A stretch of DNA of 39,638 nucleotides from Rhodoferax sp. (GCA_020048895.1 JAIFLV010000131.1:1-39638), one strand, 5' to 3'; shown: positions 18,529-27,987, counted from the first letter of the stretch. Made by a program: numbers and translations. Notes: a model not told the origin generated them from the sequence alone.

Positions 18529-19688
18529 TGCAGGCACTGCACCTCTACGCCGGGCCACGGGCGCTGCAGGCGATTGCACAGAATGGGTTGCAACCCAAGG
18601 ATATTGGCACCATTCCCGCCGCAGCAGGAGGCCCCAAAGGGTTGTTGCTGCTGGCCATGGACCGGTTTCTGTTCGGTGAGTGGTTGCCGCAATCCACCCA
18701 GCCAGTCGATCTGGTAGGCGCATCCATCGGTGCCTGGCGCATGGCAACGGCGTGTCTGACAGACCCATTGGCAGGGCTGGAGCGACTCGAGCATGACTAC
18801 ATTCACCAGCATTACGAACTGCCCCCCGGCCAAACCCGACCCACTGCGACCCAGGTGAGTGAAGAATTTGGCAAGAACCTGCGCGCGTTTTATGCGGGCC
18901 ACATCGACGCCTTGCTACAACACCCGCGCTATCGGCTGCACGTGGTCACCTCACGGGGTCGTCATATCCTGGGTACCGAGCACCGATGGCGCACGCCCGT
19001 GGGATACCTTGGCGCATTCCTAACCAATGGATTGCACCGAAAGGCCATGGGCGCCTGGCTGGAGCGTGTGGTGTTCTCTGCCCCGTTGGCCGGTACGGAC
19101 GCAGCATGTGCGCCACTGCCGTTCGGCACCCACGATTACCGCACCCGGCAACTGCCACTCACCGCCGCCAACTTCAACCAGGCGTTACAGGCCAGTTGCT
19201 CCATTCCCTTTGTGCTGCGTGCCGTGCACAACATTCCGGGTGCGCCACCGGGCGCCTATTGGGACGGCGGCATCACCGATTACCACCTGCATCTAAACTA
19301 TGCCAACGTCCAGCGAAACGCTATGGTTTCAGGAGCTGCTCACGCTGATTCCACGGGCGCTGCAGGCATAAATGAACCGCAAAAATTGGTGCTATACCCG
19401 CATTTTCAGAAGGCCGTTGTGCCGGGTTGGCTCGACAAGAGTCTGAAATGGCGGCACCGCTCCACACATTTTTTGGACACCACGCTGGTGCTGGCACCCA
19501 ATCCTGAATGGGTCAAGACACTGCCCAACGCCAAACTGCCCGACCGTACCGATTTCACCCGCTATGGCAACGATCTGGCAGCGCGCGTCAAGGCCTGGAA
19601 GTCGGCAACCTCGGCCAGCGAACAGTTGGTGGACGAGTTTGCACAGTGGCTGGAGCGCCCGGATGTCGCCCGGGTGCAACCGCTGTAG
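18528..19688 (+). CDS. Patatin-like phospholipase
   Basis: This 386-aa protein has the patatin catalytic dyad: an oxyanion-hole-like stretch near the N-terminus (AAAGGPKG), nucleophile Ser66 in GASIGAW and Asp246 in YWDGGITDYH. Patatins are acyl hydrolases of membrane lipids. There is no signal peptide, so it is probably cytoplasmic or handed to a secretion system. A 63-bp repeat is inserted in frame at residues 265-285, between the DGG motif region and LVLYPHFQK. It overlaps the HDOD gene and converges with the gene ending at 19703, only 14 nt away. Confidence 0.88.
   Translation: MQALHLYAGPRALQAIAQNGLQPKDIGTIPAAAGGPKGLLLLAMDRFLFGEWLPQSTQPVDLVGASIGAWRMATACLTDPLAGLERLEHDYIHQHYELPPGQTRPTATQVSEEFGKNLRAFYAGHIDALLQHPRYRLHVVTSRGRHILGTEHRWRTPVGYLGAFLTNGLHRKAMGAWLERVVFSAPLAGTDAACAPLPFGTHDYRTRQLPLTAANFNQALQASCSIPFVLRAVHNIPGAPPGAYWDGGITDYHLHLNYANVQRNAMVSGAAHADSTGAAGINEPQKLVLYPHFQKAVVPGWLDKSLKWRHRSTHFLDTTLVLAPNPEWVKTLPNAKLPDRTDFTRYGNDLAARVKAWKSATSASEQLVDEFAQWLERPDVARVQPL
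19320..19382 (+). repeat. 63-bp gene-embedded repeat, copy 3 (in patatin)
   Basis: In-frame copy encoding AMVSGAAHADSTGAAGIN. Blocks GCTAT, GAGCTGCTCACGC and CGGGCGCTGCAGGC match copies 1 and 2 without gaps (about 41 of 63 identical to copy 1, by eye) in the same reading frame. Confidence 0.8.
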
Positions 19689-19702
19689 CCTGCGGGTGAG
19701 CC

Positions 19703-21034
19703 CTATTTGCCAAAGAGCCCTTTGAGGATACTTGCGGCGCCAGGCAGGGACAGGGGGTTGGAATCCGATGTCTCTTTTTTCGCTTTCTCGCTGCGACTGT
19801 CGTTGCTGGTGGATGCGCTGGACGGCTCGATTTCCTGCCCGAGCATCGCCATGGTGTTGGACTTCACCCGCAGCCGGACACTCCATTCCTGGTCCCACGG
19901 CACCTTGGGATCGGTGGGGCGCGGTGGGTAGACAAAACCATGCTCTCCACCGTAGGCGATCATCCGCAGCATGGCGCCGCCCTCGCGGCCCTTGCCCTCC
20001 ACGCCGCCGTAAATCCCTTTGGGTACATCGCACTGGGTCACGCTCGATGCCAACAGAACCTTTTCCTTGGTCCACTTGTCGATGGTGGCGTTCGACAGAT
20101 AGTCAAACAAGCCCATGCCGGTGTCGGGCAGGTCGCTACTGGACCAGAAGACCATGTCATCACCCTGCGCACCCATGGCATTGAGGAAGTAGGCTCGCGC
20201 GTTGGTGACCGGTGCCCAACTGAGTGCGACCGTGTCTTTCAGGGTTCCTTTGCTCTGCAATTCGATGGCCGGCATCACATCGTGCGCGGCGCCGAGATTG
20301 AACCGGAACGATTCTGGTACGCCGTCGCCCGTGATACGGTGTTCGCCCACCAGTGAAGCTCCGCGGGGCAAGGAGCGCTGGTCACGCTCATTGGGGTACA
20401 CGTCATACCCTTCGCGGACTTTGGCACCACGGTCGGGTGCATATTTGCCGCCAAACGCATTGCCAAAAGCCTGCGCCGAGTCGGCCGAAAGCTTGCTCAG
20501 ATCAATGATGCGTGGTTGCCCCGGTCGCACGGTCGCGCTACAGCCCCAATAAAACAACAGGCGGCCTTTGGGTTTCTCGTAGGTTCCTTCGTACTCCTTC
20601 TCGGGGCGAGGATCGCTCGTGACTGCAACCACTTTTTCGGCCAGGATGGGCAACAGGGGCAACTTGTCGCCCAATTTCATGCCTTGGGGAATCATTTGCG
20701 CGGCTTCCACGCCGGGTTTGAGTCCGTTCCACAGCGCCACATCCAGAATGCGTGGCGGCATCATGTGGAAAGAGCGGGCCGAGCCGTAATACTCTTTCCC
20801 GGTGGACTTGGCGTTGCCTCCGCCCATGGCACCCATCAGACCACCCATGAGTCCGCCCAGCCCTGGAATGTCGATTTCTGGCATGCCGGCCATCGAACCG
20901 GTGGACACGTCCATCCAGAGCAAGGTCTTCGGCGGACGCACAATTTGCTGCGTAGTCTGGGCATAGAGAGCGCCGGAGCACAGCAACAGGGTGGCGAAAC
21001 CAATGGCATGGCGTTTGATATTCAGCTGCAACAT
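19703..21034 (-). CDS. Secreted protein of unknown function, Gly/Met-rich N-terminus
   Basis: This is a 443-aa protein I do not recognise. I start it at the ATG ending at 21034: a strong GGGAGG precedes it, and the product opens with a signal peptide (MLQLNIKRHAIGF, hydrophobic core, LYAQ-TT). The mature protein has PPKTLLWMDVSTGSMAGMP, a Gly/Met-rich run at about residues 60-75, a segment with WGCSATVRPGQP, and a repeated structural pattern (VALSWAPVTNARAYFLNA) that resembles a beta-sandwich. The C-terminus is Ser/Lys-rich and ends PGAASILKGLFGK. It is probably periplasmic or surface-bound. A good sigma70 promoter lies at 21062-21090. There is no clear operon partner. Confidence 0.8.
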   Translation of the reverse strand: MLQLNIKRHAIGFATLLLCSGALYAQTTQQIVRPPKTLLWMDVSTGSMAGMPEIDIPGLGGLMGGLMGAMGGGNAKSTGKEYYGSARSFHMMPPRILDVALWNGLKPGVEAAQMIPQGMKLGDKLPLLPILAEKVVAVTSDPRPEKEYEGTYEKPKGRLLFYWGCSATVRPGQPRIIDLSKLSADSAQAFGNAFGGKYAPDRGAKVREGYDVYPNERDQRSLPRGASLVGEHRITGDGVPESFRFNLGAAHDVMPAIELQSKGTLKDTVALSWAPVTNARAYFLNAMGAQGDDMVFWSSSDLPDTGMGLFDYLSNATIDKWTKEKVLLASSVTQCDVPKGIYGGVEGKGREGGAMLRMIAYGGEHGFVYPPRPTDPKVPWDQEWSVRLRVKSNTMAMLGQEIEPSSASTSNDSRSEKAKKETSDSNPLSLPGAASILKGLFGK

Positions 21035-21061
21035 AGTACCTCCCGTGAACACAGAAAACAC

Positions 21062-21090
21062 ACTATAGGCACAGGCCAAGCCCTTGACAA
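21062..21090 (-). promoter_or_regulatory. Sigma70-type promoter of the unknown secreted protein
   Basis: On the minus strand, TTGTCA (complement of 21085-21090) and TATAGT (complement of 21062-21067) are separated by exactly 17 bp, about 28 nt upstream of the ATG that ends at 21034. Both boxes differ from consensus at one or two positions. Confidence 0.7.
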
Positions 21091-21129
21091 GAACGCCGCC
21101 CGCAATTCAGGCCTGACCGTTGCGTAATA

Positions 21130-22278
21130 TCAAAGGGACGCAGCCAGCATGGCGCGGTAGTCGTCCTCGGATGCAATTTTCGGATTGGTCTTGTGGCAAT
21201 GGTCAGCCATGGCGCCTTTGATGACCTGGTCGAACACGGCAGAGGTCACCCCCATTTCTGCCAAACCTGCGGGTAGCCCCAAGCGCGCATTCATGTCCTT
21301 GATGGCCAGCCCCAGATCACTCGCTGAGGATAGACCCATGGCGACTGCCATGCGCTGCAAGCGGTGTTCTTTTTGAATCGATTCCGCCTGCGCATTAAAC
21401 GCAATCACGGCAGGCAAAAACATGGCGTTGAGCGTGCCATGGTGCAGCCGCGGGTCGACGCCGCCCAGGCTATGGCTGAGTGAGTGCACGCAGCCCAGAC
21501 CCTTCTGAAACGCCATGGCACCCTGCATGCTGGCGCTCATCATATTGAGCCGTGCTTCGCGGTCCGAGCCGTCCTGTGTGGCACGCGCAATGTGTGCCCA
21601 ACCGCGCGCCAAGCCGTCCAGCCCAATGCCATCGGCCGGCGGGTTGAAGGCAGGCGCCATGAAGGTCTCCATGCAGTGGGCAATGGCATCCATGCCAGTG
21701 GCCGCAGTCAATTTGGGAGGCAAGCCCAGGGTGAGTTCGGGATCGCAAATGGCGGTCTTGGGCACCAGAAACCAGGAATGAAAACCCAGTTTGCGGTGGT
21801 CGTCCACAATCACAATCGCTCCGCGCGCCACTTCGCTGCCGGTGCCGCTGGTGGTCGGCACAGCGATCAGTGGTGCTACCTTGTCGGTGATACGGGGCGA
21901 GCCACCCTCGATGGTGGCGTAGTGGGTGAGTGGTCCCTCGTGCGTGGCCGCAATCGCCACCCCTTTGGCGCAATCGATTGCCGATCCACCACCCACTGCA
22001 ATCAGCCCGTCACAGCGGTTGGCTTTGTACACCGCTACTGCGGCGCGCACTGCAGCCTCGGTCGGATTGGAGGGCGTTTCATCAAAAATGGCGACGGGAA
22101 GGGCAGGCGATGTGGCGTGCAAGGCGTCGAGCGCCTTTTGCAGCACACCCGCCGCTTTCACGCCCTGATCTGTCACCACCAGGGGTCGCGTGATGCCTAC
22201 CCGGTCGCATTCCTGCTTGAGCAGCTTAATGGCACCAAATTCAAACTGGACCTGTGTCACGTAGTAGATCAACGCCAT
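21130..22278 (-). CDS. Iron-containing alcohol dehydrogenase
   Basis: This 382-aa enzyme belongs to the Fe-ADH (group III) family. The start is the ATG ending at 22278 (MALIYYVTQVQFEFGA), with GGAG just upstream; a longer ORF adds 19 unlikely residues. Visible motifs are the NAD(P)-binding GGGSAID, TTSGTGSEV, the metal-ligand region DAIAHCMETFMAPAFNP and HSLSHSLGG ... HHGTLNA. Such enzymes interconvert alcohols and aldehydes or ketones with NAD(P)H, using Fe2+ or Zn2+. The substrate cannot be told; N-terminal VTDQGVKAAG is typical of FucO/EutG-like members. It follows cheZ on the same strand with an 87-bp gap. Confidence 0.92.
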   Translation of the reverse strand: MALIYYVTQVQFEFGAIKLLKQECDRVGITRPLVVTDQGVKAAGVLQKALDALHATSPALPVAIFDETPSNPTEAAVRAAVAVYKANRCDGLIAVGGGSAIDCAKGVAIAATHEGPLTHYATIEGGSPRITDKVAPLIAVPTTSGTGSEVARGAIVIVDDHRKLGFHSWFLVPKTAICDPELTLGLPPKLTAATGMDAIAHCMETFMAPAFNPPADGIGLDGLARGWAHIARATQDGSDREARLNMMSASMQGAMAFQKGLGCVHSLSHSLGGVDPRLHHGTLNAMFLPAVIAFNAQAESIQKEHRLQRMAVAMGLSSASDLGLAIKDMNARLGLPAGLAEMGVTSAVFDQVIKGAMADHCHKTNPKIASEDDYRAMLAASL

Positions 22279-22365
22279 GGCGACTCCGTTGGTAGTATTG
22301 AAGGGGCAGGGGCTCGAGGGTGCACTGCACTGCACGATCCGGCCGCGTTGGCGATGCGGTTGGCC

Positions 22366-22986
22366 TCAGAAGCCCATTGAGGCCAGCAAGTCGTCCACGT
22401 CGTCCTGTTTGAGTGCAGTGTCAGCGGTTTGCGGGCCCTGCAACTGGTGCGTTTCGCCGGTAAATTCTTCGGCTGCAGCGGTGCCGATTTCCGGTGAACT
22501 ATCGAGCAGGAGTTGCACCAGTTGCATTTCGGTGCGGGTAATGATGTCGATGACCTTCTTGATCACCTGGCCCGACAGGTCCTGAAAATCCTGTGACATC
22601 ATGATGTCGCTCAGCACTTCGGCCTGATTGCCTGCAAAAGCCGCCGTACGCTCGGCAAACTTCCCGCACACCAACATCAGCCCGCGCGCGCGCTCTACCG
22701 TGAGGTCTTCGGCGGCTGCCATGCGTGTCAGTGATTTGCCCAACTCTTCGCCGCGGGTGGACAGGTCATCGCACTGTGGCTTGGCGGTCTCTACGAGGGT
22801 CAACACCTTGTTGGCCGCGTCTTCGGTCATCTTGCCAACGTGGGCCAGCCGGTCACGGGCATTGGGGATCTCTTCAACTATGGCGTGGAGTTGATTGCCG
22901 CCCAGAACGGACAGCGCTTCATGCATCTCCCGGGTGATGGACCCCAAACGCGCATAGGCTTCTTCTTTGGTTAACGGAGCTGTCAT
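22366..22986 (-). CDS. cheZ: Protein phosphatase CheZ
   Basis: This is a 206-aa protein with the CheZ signature MMSQDFQDLSGQVIKKVI, which carries the Asp and Gln used to dephosphorylate CheY-P, on a long helical hairpin. The C-terminus QDDVDDLLASMGF is the CheY-tethering peptide. The usual length is about 210 aa. I start it at the ATG ending at 22986 (MTAPLTKEEAYARL); a TTG four codons upstream is an alternative, and the ribosome site (AAGGGA) is badly spaced for either. CheZ normally follows cheY in a flagellar or chemotaxis cluster. Here neighbours are an alcohol dehydrogenase and ygfZ, so it is an orphan locus. Confidence 0.9.
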   Translation of the reverse strand: MTAPLTKEEAYARLGSITREMHEALSVLGGNQLHAIVEEIPNARDRLAHVGKMTEDAANKVLTLVETAKPQCDDLSTRGEELGKSLTRMAAAEDLTVERARGLMLVCGKFAERTAAFAGNQAEVLSDIMMSQDFQDLSGQVIKKVIDIITRTEMQLVQLLLDSSPEIGTAAAEEFTGETHQLQGPQTADTALKQDDVDDLLASMGF

Positions 22987-23087
22987 CGACGGAACCAATC
23001 CCTTCTTGTCGCGGTGATTTGGTACCCATTATCGGTCCCAAAAACTCAGGCGCATGTGTTTTGCGACATAGTTTACCTGTGCCTCGC

Positions 23088-24023
23088 TCAAATATCTTCA
23101 AGAAGGGCGTAGGGCAGCGGCAAAAGCTGCAAAACAGGTCCGTCCGCTGCTCCCAGATGGACCGTGCTCGAGGAAACTGCCGTCAGCTGAAGCGACACAA
23201 TGGCGTCCCACCCCCCGCTTGGGGCCGCAGCGGCTTGCACCACGGTGCCCACTGGTTGATTTGCATCGTCTGCAGCAAAAACCTCGGCACCGGACGAGGC
23301 GGGTGCTGCGCAGTGGGCTATGAACGCGCGGCGCTTCAGTGTTCCGCGAAATTGGCTTCGGGCGACCACTTCCTGCCCCGGGTAACAGCCCTTCTTGAAA
23401 CTCACGCCGCCAACCGACTCGTAGTTCAGCATTTGCGGTACAAAGGTCTCCCACACCGGCAGGGTCACGGTGGCGACCCCGCTACGCACTTCTCCCCAGG
23501 CCCAGTGCTCCGCTGTTAGGGCTGGCCCCTGGGGAACTTCCCCCCCTACCGGCACCACCAGCAATTGACGGGATACGCCCTCTGCCGGATACAGGTTGAC
23601 CAGCGTTGCTGCATCAAAATCGGACTTTGACCATGCAGGGACTGCGTGAGAAGCTACTGAAATCGTAGCGTCTCCGGCCAGACCAAAAACCTGAAACTGG
23701 TCCGACACATCAGTCAGTTTGGCTTTGGCACGCATCACAAACATCGAGAGTCGCTTGACTGTGGCGGCCAGCAGGTCCCGGCTGCAGACCAGAAAAATCA
23801 CGCCATTCGGGCGTTTGAACCCTACAAAACTGGCTTGCATACGCCCCTTGGGATTGCAAAATGCCGCGAGTCGTGCGGTATCCTGGCCCAGCAGGGCAAA
23901 GTCGTGGGTCAACTGGCCCTGGATGAATTTCGCGGCATCTTTGCCTTCGATCTGTATGACGCCCAGATGGTTCAGGCGGGCAATGCCTTGGAGCACAAAA
24001 TTGGGGTTGGATGAGGCAGGCAC
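23088..24023 (-). CDS. ygfZ: YgfZ/GcvT-like folate-binding Fe-S cluster maintenance protein
   Basis: This 311-aa protein has the diagnostic motif KGCYPGQE (Cys213) near the C-terminal half and an N-terminal aminomethyltransferase-like fold (LNHLGVIQIEGKDAAKFIQGQLTHD). YgfZ binds tetrahydrofolate and helps assemble or repair certain Fe-S enzymes such as MiaB. It starts with GTG ending at 24023, with GGAG 7 nt upstream. It is divergent from mltG across about 70 bp, an arrangement I recall as common in Burkholderiales. Confidence 0.93.
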   Translation of the reverse strand: MPASSNPNFVLQGIARLNHLGVIQIEGKDAAKFIQGQLTHDFALLGQDTARLAAFCNPKGRMQASFVGFKRPNGVIFLVCSRDLLAATVKRLSMFVMRAKAKLTDVSDQFQVFGLAGDATISVASHAVPAWSKSDFDAATLVNLYPAEGVSRQLLVVPVGGEVPQGPALTAEHWAWGEVRSGVATVTLPVWETFVPQMLNYESVGGVSFKKGCYPGQEVVARSQFRGTLKRRAFIAHCAAPASSGAEVFAADDANQPVGTVVQAAAAPSGGWDAIVSLQLTAVSSSTVHLGAADGPVLQLLPLPYALLEDI

Positions 24024-24094
24024 GCAGGGACTCCAGATTTGAACGAGACCCTGAATTATGATTGCCCTCTTCTTTTGTCAGGGGTTGTAGGGCT

Positions 24095-25078
24095 GTGCGT
24101 TTCCTGTTCATCGCGGTGCTGGCCGCCATTGTGGTTGTAGCAGGAGCCAGTTGGTCCTGGCTGGACCGGCCATTGCCGATATCAGGTGGGCCCATCGACC
24201 TTGCTGTAGAGCCTGGAGAAAGTGCCCGTGACGTGGCACTGGGAGTGGTACAGGCAGGCGTGCCGACGAACGCCGTGTGGTTGTATTGGTGGTTTCGCCT
24301 GTCGGGGGAGTCGCGTCAAATCAAGGCGGGTAGTTACGAGATTAGCGCTGGAACCACACCACGCAGTCTGTTGCAAAAACTGGTACGTGGCGACGAAGCC
24401 TTGCGCAGTGTTACCTTGGTGGAGGGGTGGACGTTCGGGCAATTGCAGGAAGCCTTGCAACGTGCCGATCAGCTCAAACCCGATTCCAGGTCCCTCACCC
24501 ATACTGCGTTGATGGAGAAACTTGGAAAACCGGGTCTGGCCCCCGAAGGCCGGTTTTTCCCCGATACCTACACCTATGCCAAAGGTAGCAGCGACCTGGC
24601 GGTACTGCAGCGCGCCCTGCACGCGATGGACAAGAAGCTTGATGCGGCCTGGGCGCAGCGCAAACCGAACAGCCCGCTCAAGAGCCCGCACGAGGTGCTG
24701 GTACTGGCCAGCATCATAGAAAAGGAAACCGGCACTGCGGCCGACCGCGCCGAAGTCGGGGCCGTTTTTAACAACCGGCTGCGCATTGGCATGCGCTTGC
24801 AGACCGACCCGACGGTGATCTACGGCATGGGCAGCGCATTTGATGGCAATTTGCGCAAAGTCGATTTGCAGCGCGACACACCATGGAACACCTACACGCG
24901 CAACGGCCTGCCACCAACACCCATTTCCATGCCGGGCAAGGCTTCGCTGCTCGCCGCAGTGCAGCCTTCAGAGTCGAAAGCCCTTTATTTTGTGGCGCGT
25001 GGCGACGGCAGCAGCCAGTTCAGTGCTACGCTGGACGAGCACAACCGTGCAGTCAACAAGTTTCAGCGTGGGCAGTAA
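24095..25078 (+). CDS. mltG: Endolytic murein transglycosylase MltG
   Basis: This is an inner-membrane protein of about 327 aa that cuts nascent glycan strands. One N-terminal TM segment ([19 protein letters not shown]) is followed by a LysM-like region and the YceG domain: [11 protein letters not shown], catalytic Glu in [29 protein letters not shown] and [15 protein letters not shown] [15 protein letters not shown] prefer the GTG at 24095, just before the TM segment. An upstream TTG at 24062 in the same frame overlaps a TATGAT -10-like box (24057-24062), so it would be untranslated leader. It heads the mltG-tmk-holB-pilZ-tatD operon. Confidence 0.92.
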   Translation: MRFLFIAVLAAIVVVAGASWSWLDRPLPISGGPIDLAVEPGESARDVALGVVQAGVPTNAVWLYWWFRLSGESRQIKAGSYEISAGTTPRSLLQKLVRGDEALRSVTLVEGWTFGQLQEALQRADQLKPDSRSLTHTALMEKLGKPGLAPEGRFFPDTYTYAKGSSDLAVLQRALHAMDKKLDAAWAQRKPNSPLKSPHEVLVLASIIEKETGTAADRAEVGAVFNNRLRIGMRLQTDPTVIYGMGSAFDGNLRKVDLQRDTPWNTYTRNGLPPTPISMPGKASLLAAVQPSESKALYFVARGDGSSQFSATLDEHNRAVNKFQRGQ

Positions 25079-25082
25079 GGGC

Positions 25083-25736
25083 ATGAACGGCATTTTTGTG
25101 AGCTTTGAGGGCATAGACGGAGCCGGCAAGTCCACCCATATCCACACGCTGGCGAAGTGTCTGGAGCAGCAGGGCAGGGTGGTTACGCTCACCCGCGAAC
25201 CGGGGGGAACACCCCTGGCCGAGCAGTTGCGCGTGCTGGTGCTCAACGAACCCATGGACCCGATGACCGAAGCGCTGCTGGTATTTGCCGCCCGGCGCGA
25301 GCACGTTTGCCAGGTGATTGTGCCGGCCCTGGCGCGCGGCGAGGTGGTCTTGTGCGACCGGTTTACCGATGCCTCTTTCGCGTATCAGGGGGCCGGCCGT
25401 GGTTTCGACACGGCGATTCTGTCGCAACTCGAGCGCTGGGTGCAGGGCACTGCCACGTTTTCAGGAACTGCCGGCGAGCACGCGTTTGTACAGCCAGACC
25501 TGACCTTCTGGTTTGACTTGCCAGCACAGGTTGCGGCGAGTCGCTTGACCAATGCCCGATCGCCAGACAAGTTCGAGGCCCAGTCGAAGGAGTTTTTTGA
25601 CCGGGTGTCACAGGGATACGCATTGCGTTTGGCGGCAGACTCCCAAAGGTTTGCGCGTATCGACGCCAACCAGACCCAAGACGCCGTCTGGAATGCAGTG
25701 CAGCAGGTGGCGCGTGGACGCGGATTGCTCCAATGA
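25083..25736 (+). CDS. tmk: Thymidylate kinase
   Basis: This 217-aa enzyme phosphorylates dTMP to dTDP. It shows the P-loop [11 protein letters not shown], the [14 protein letters not shown] motif, the DR motif [17 protein letters not shown] and the lid [12 protein letters not shown]. The start is the ATG at 25083, 4 nt after the mltG stop, with the ribosome site TAAGG overlapping that stop. An upstream in-frame extension (from 24840) overlaps mltG and is not real. The stop overlaps holB by 4 nt. Confidence 0.96.
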   Translation: MNGIFVSFEGIDGAGKSTHIHTLAKCLEQQGRVVTLTREPGGTPLAEQLRVLVLNEPMDPMTEALLVFAARREHVCQVIVPALARGEVVLCDRFTDASFAYQGAGRGFDTAILSQLERWVQGTATFSGTAGEHAFVQPDLTFWFDLPAQVAASRLTNARSPDKFEAQSKEFFDRVSQGYALRLAADSQRFARIDANQTQDAVWNAVQQVARGRGLLQ

Positions 25737-26746
25737 GCGCCCCAATGTCAGAGCGCCAGCTTGCGCCCTGGATTGCTGTCCAGACTGCGCAGTTGTTGCA
25801 GCAGCGCGGACACGCCTGGTTGTTGTACGGTCCATCTGGTCTGGGACAGTTTCGGTTGGCGATGGAGATGGCGAGTGCCTGGCTGTGTGAAGCGGTAGGC
25901 GTTGACGGCGCCTGCGGAAGCTGCGCGAGTTGCCATTCCGTACACGTGCATACCCATGCCGACTTGTGTGTGCTGATGCCCGAAACGACGATGCTGCAAC
26001 ATGGGTGGCCACTCAGCGAGAAAGCCCAGACTGAAATCGATGACAAAAAGCGCAAGCCAAGTCGGGAAATTCGTGTTGATGCGATGCGCGATGCCGTGGA
26101 ATTCTCCCAGCGCACGAGTGCGCGGGGGCGTGGCAAGGTGGTGTTGGTGTTTCCCGCGGAGCAGATGAACGCGATCACTGCCAACGCCTTACTCAAGACG
26201 CTGGAAGAACCCCCCGGCGATGTCAAATTTGTGTTGGCCACCGAGTCTGTGCATCAACTCCTGCCGACCATTCGCAGCCGCTGCCTGGGGCATGCCATGT
26301 CGTGGCCTTCAACAGCCGCCGGCCAGCAATGGCTGGAGGCGCACGGTGTGCCGGCGACGCAGTCGGCCCTGTTGTTGCGAACTGCTGGCGGACGCCCTGA
26401 CGAAGCCCTGGACAGCTTCGCCAGGGGCAAGGAAGTTGGTGCCTGGAGCAGTACCCTGCAAGCTTTGTCGCGCGGAGAAGCGGCGTACTTCAAGGACTGG
26501 GCGATTGCCCATCTGGTCGACACCTTGCAAATGGTTTGTCACGACGCCATGGCGCAACATGCCGGTGCTCAACCGCGATTTTTTGCGAATGGAGATTGGC
26601 GGGGAAACACTTCATGGACGGCGCTCTCTGGATGGAGCCAGGCCTTGATGGCGACCCGACGAACCATGGACCACCCCTTTAACACCGGATTGATGCTGGA
26701 GGCCCTTGTGGCGCAGGCCAAAACCGCACTAAACTCGCGGGACTAA
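25733..26746 (+). CDS. holB: DNA polymerase III delta-prime subunit
   Basis: This 337-aa clamp-loader subunit has the AAA+ fold: a degenerate P-loop (GPSGLGQF, Gln in place of Lys), the zinc-binding cluster [10 protein letters not shown] with nearby HAD, and sensor regions ([29 protein letters not shown]). Delta-prime usually does not hydrolyse ATP, so the missing Lys is in keeping with the family. In the replisome it opens and loads the beta clamp with delta and tau/gamma. It overlaps tmk (ATGA) and is followed 10 nt later by pilZ, the common proteobacterial order. Confidence 0.95.
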   Translation: MSAPMSERQLAPWIAVQTAQLLQQRGHAWLLYGPSGLGQFRLAMEMASAWLCEAVGVDGACGSCASCHSVHVHTHADLCVLMPETTMLQHGWPLSEKAQTEIDDKKRKPSREIRVDAMRDAVEFSQRTSARGRGKVVLVFPAEQMNAITANALLKTLEEPPGDVKFVLATESVHQLLPTIRSRCLGHAMSWPSTAAGQQWLEAHGVPATQSALLLRTAGGRPDEALDSFARGKEVGAWSSTLQALSRGEAAYFKDWAIAHLVDTLQMVCHDAMAQHAGAQPRFFANGDWRGNTSWTALSGWSQALMATRRTMDHPFNTGLMLEALVAQAKTALNSRD

Positions 26747-26756
26747 TTTCCACACC

Positions 26757-27119
26757 ATGAGCACCTCCGCGGCAGCCACACCCAGACCCAGCGTCATACA
26801 GCTTTCCATTAAGGAAAAGGCTGCGTTGTACGCTGCCTATATCCCGATGTTCACCGAGGGTGGGGTGTTCATACCCACCCCGCGCGATTACATGCTGGGC
26901 GATGATGTGTATGTCTTGCTGTCGTTGCCAGACGATACCCAACGCTACCCGGTTGCGGGCAAAGTGGCTTGGGTAACACCACCAAAAGCCGCAGGTGGCC
27001 GCACCCAGGGAGTAGGCATCGTCTTCCCGAAGGATGAAAAGTCGCGCGTTCTGAAAACCAAGATCGAAGAAATTTTGGGCGCGCATCTGGCATCTGACCG
27101 GCCGACCCAGACGATCTGA
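26757..27119 (+). CDS. pilZ: Type IV pilus PilZ-domain protein
   Basis: This 120-aa protein is a single PilZ domain (IQLSIKEKAALYAAYIPMFTEGG, FIPTPRDYMLGDDVYVLLSLP, GKVAWVTP, GVGIVFP). It matches the founding PilZ needed for type IV pilus assembly. It lacks the N-terminal RxxxR c-di-GMP motif, as that subfamily does, and probably acts by binding PilB or FimX-like partners. It sits between holB and tatD, the usual place in pseudomonads and Burkholderiales. Confidence 0.93.
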   Translation: MSTSAAATPRPSVIQLSIKEKAALYAAYIPMFTEGGVFIPTPRDYMLGDDVYVLLSLPDDTQRYPVAGKVAWVTPPKAAGGRTQGVGIVFPKDEKSRVLKTKIEEILGAHLASDRPTQTI

Positions 27120-27192
27120 TTGGCGGCACGGTCCGCTTGCGTTAGCCCAGGGGTAAATCAATACCCCACCTGTTCCATCACAGTCCGTCACC

Positions 27193-27987
27193 ATGTACAC
27201 CGATTCCCACTGTCATCTGAGCTTTCCTGAACTGGCGTCTGAGATCAACACAGTTCTGTCGGACATGGCGCTGGCGCAAGTGAGCCGGGCGCTTTGTATT
27301 TGCACCACACTGGAGGAATTTGATCAGGTGCATCAACTTGCCCTGCAACATGACAACCTGTGGGCCACTGTCGGTGTACATCCGGACAACGAAGGTGTGC
27401 GCGAGCCTCTTATGCAGGATCTTTTGCAGCTAGGCGCCTTGCCAAGGGTCGTTGCCATTGGCGAAACCGGACTGGATTATTACCGCATCGGTCAACGCTC
27501 ACTGGCCGACATGGAGTGGCAGCGTGACCGGTTTAGAACCCACGTTCGTGCTGCACGCAGCTTGCAAAAACCGCTGGTCATCCATACGCGCAGTGCCTCC
27601 GCTGACACGTTGGCGATTTTGAAGGAAGAAGGTGAGGATGGAAGCCGTGGATCAGCAGGGGGAGTGTTTCACTGTTTCACCGAAAGCGCTGCCGTGGCCA
27701 AGGCGGCGTTGGAGATGGGCTTTTACATTTCATTTTCCGGAATTTTGACGTTCAAGTCTGCGCAGGATTTGCGCGATCTTGCCACCTGGGTTCCGCTTGA
27801 CAGACTTTTGATCGAGACCGATAGCCCTTACCTGGCGCCGGTCCCGCACCGTGGCAAGACCAACAATCCGTCTTACGTTCCCCATGTCGCAGCGCAGATT
27901 GGAAAACTTCGCGGGATGCCAGCCGAAGAGATCGGGCACCTCACAAGCGCCAATTTTTCCCGCCTTTTTCCGGGAGTTCGCGCATGA
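27193..27987 (+). CDS. TatD-family metal-dependent hydrolase
   Basis: This 264-aa protein has all metal ligands of the TatD TIM barrel: DSHCH near the start, Glu in GETGLDYY, His in VIHTRSA, His in FHCFTE and Asp in ETDSPYLAPVPHRGKTN. Family members are Mg-dependent 3'-5' exonucleases or DNA-repair nucleases. Its position behind holB-pilZ fits the YcfH subgroup. The stop overlaps the ankyrin gene by 4 nt. Confidence 0.94.
   Translation: MYTDSHCHLSFPELASEINTVLSDMALAQVSRALCICTTLEEFDQVHQLALQHDNLWATVGVHPDNEGVREPLMQDLLQLGALPRVVAIGETGLDYYRIGQRSLADMEWQRDRFRTHVRAARSLQKPLVIHTRSASADTLAILKEEGEDGSRGSAGGVFHCFTESAAVAKAALEMGFYISFSGILTFKSAQDLRDLATWVPLDRLLIETDSPYLAPVPHRGKTNNPSYVPHVAAQIGKLRGMPAEEIGHLTSANFSRLFPGVRA

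Noticed and set aside
22361..22383. GGCCTCA/TGAGGCC inverted repeat over the cheZ stop, considered as a terminator
   Set aside because: The stem is only 7 bp, it overlaps the coding end, and no T-tract follows on the minus strand.
25363..26241. Minus-strand ORF of 292 codons over tmk and holB
   Set aside because: Both plus-strand genes are certain, and the antisense product has no domain.
25733..26746. Loss of the Walker A lysine in HolB as a defect
   Set aside because: Delta-prime subunits commonly lack a working P-loop, so this is normal for the family.
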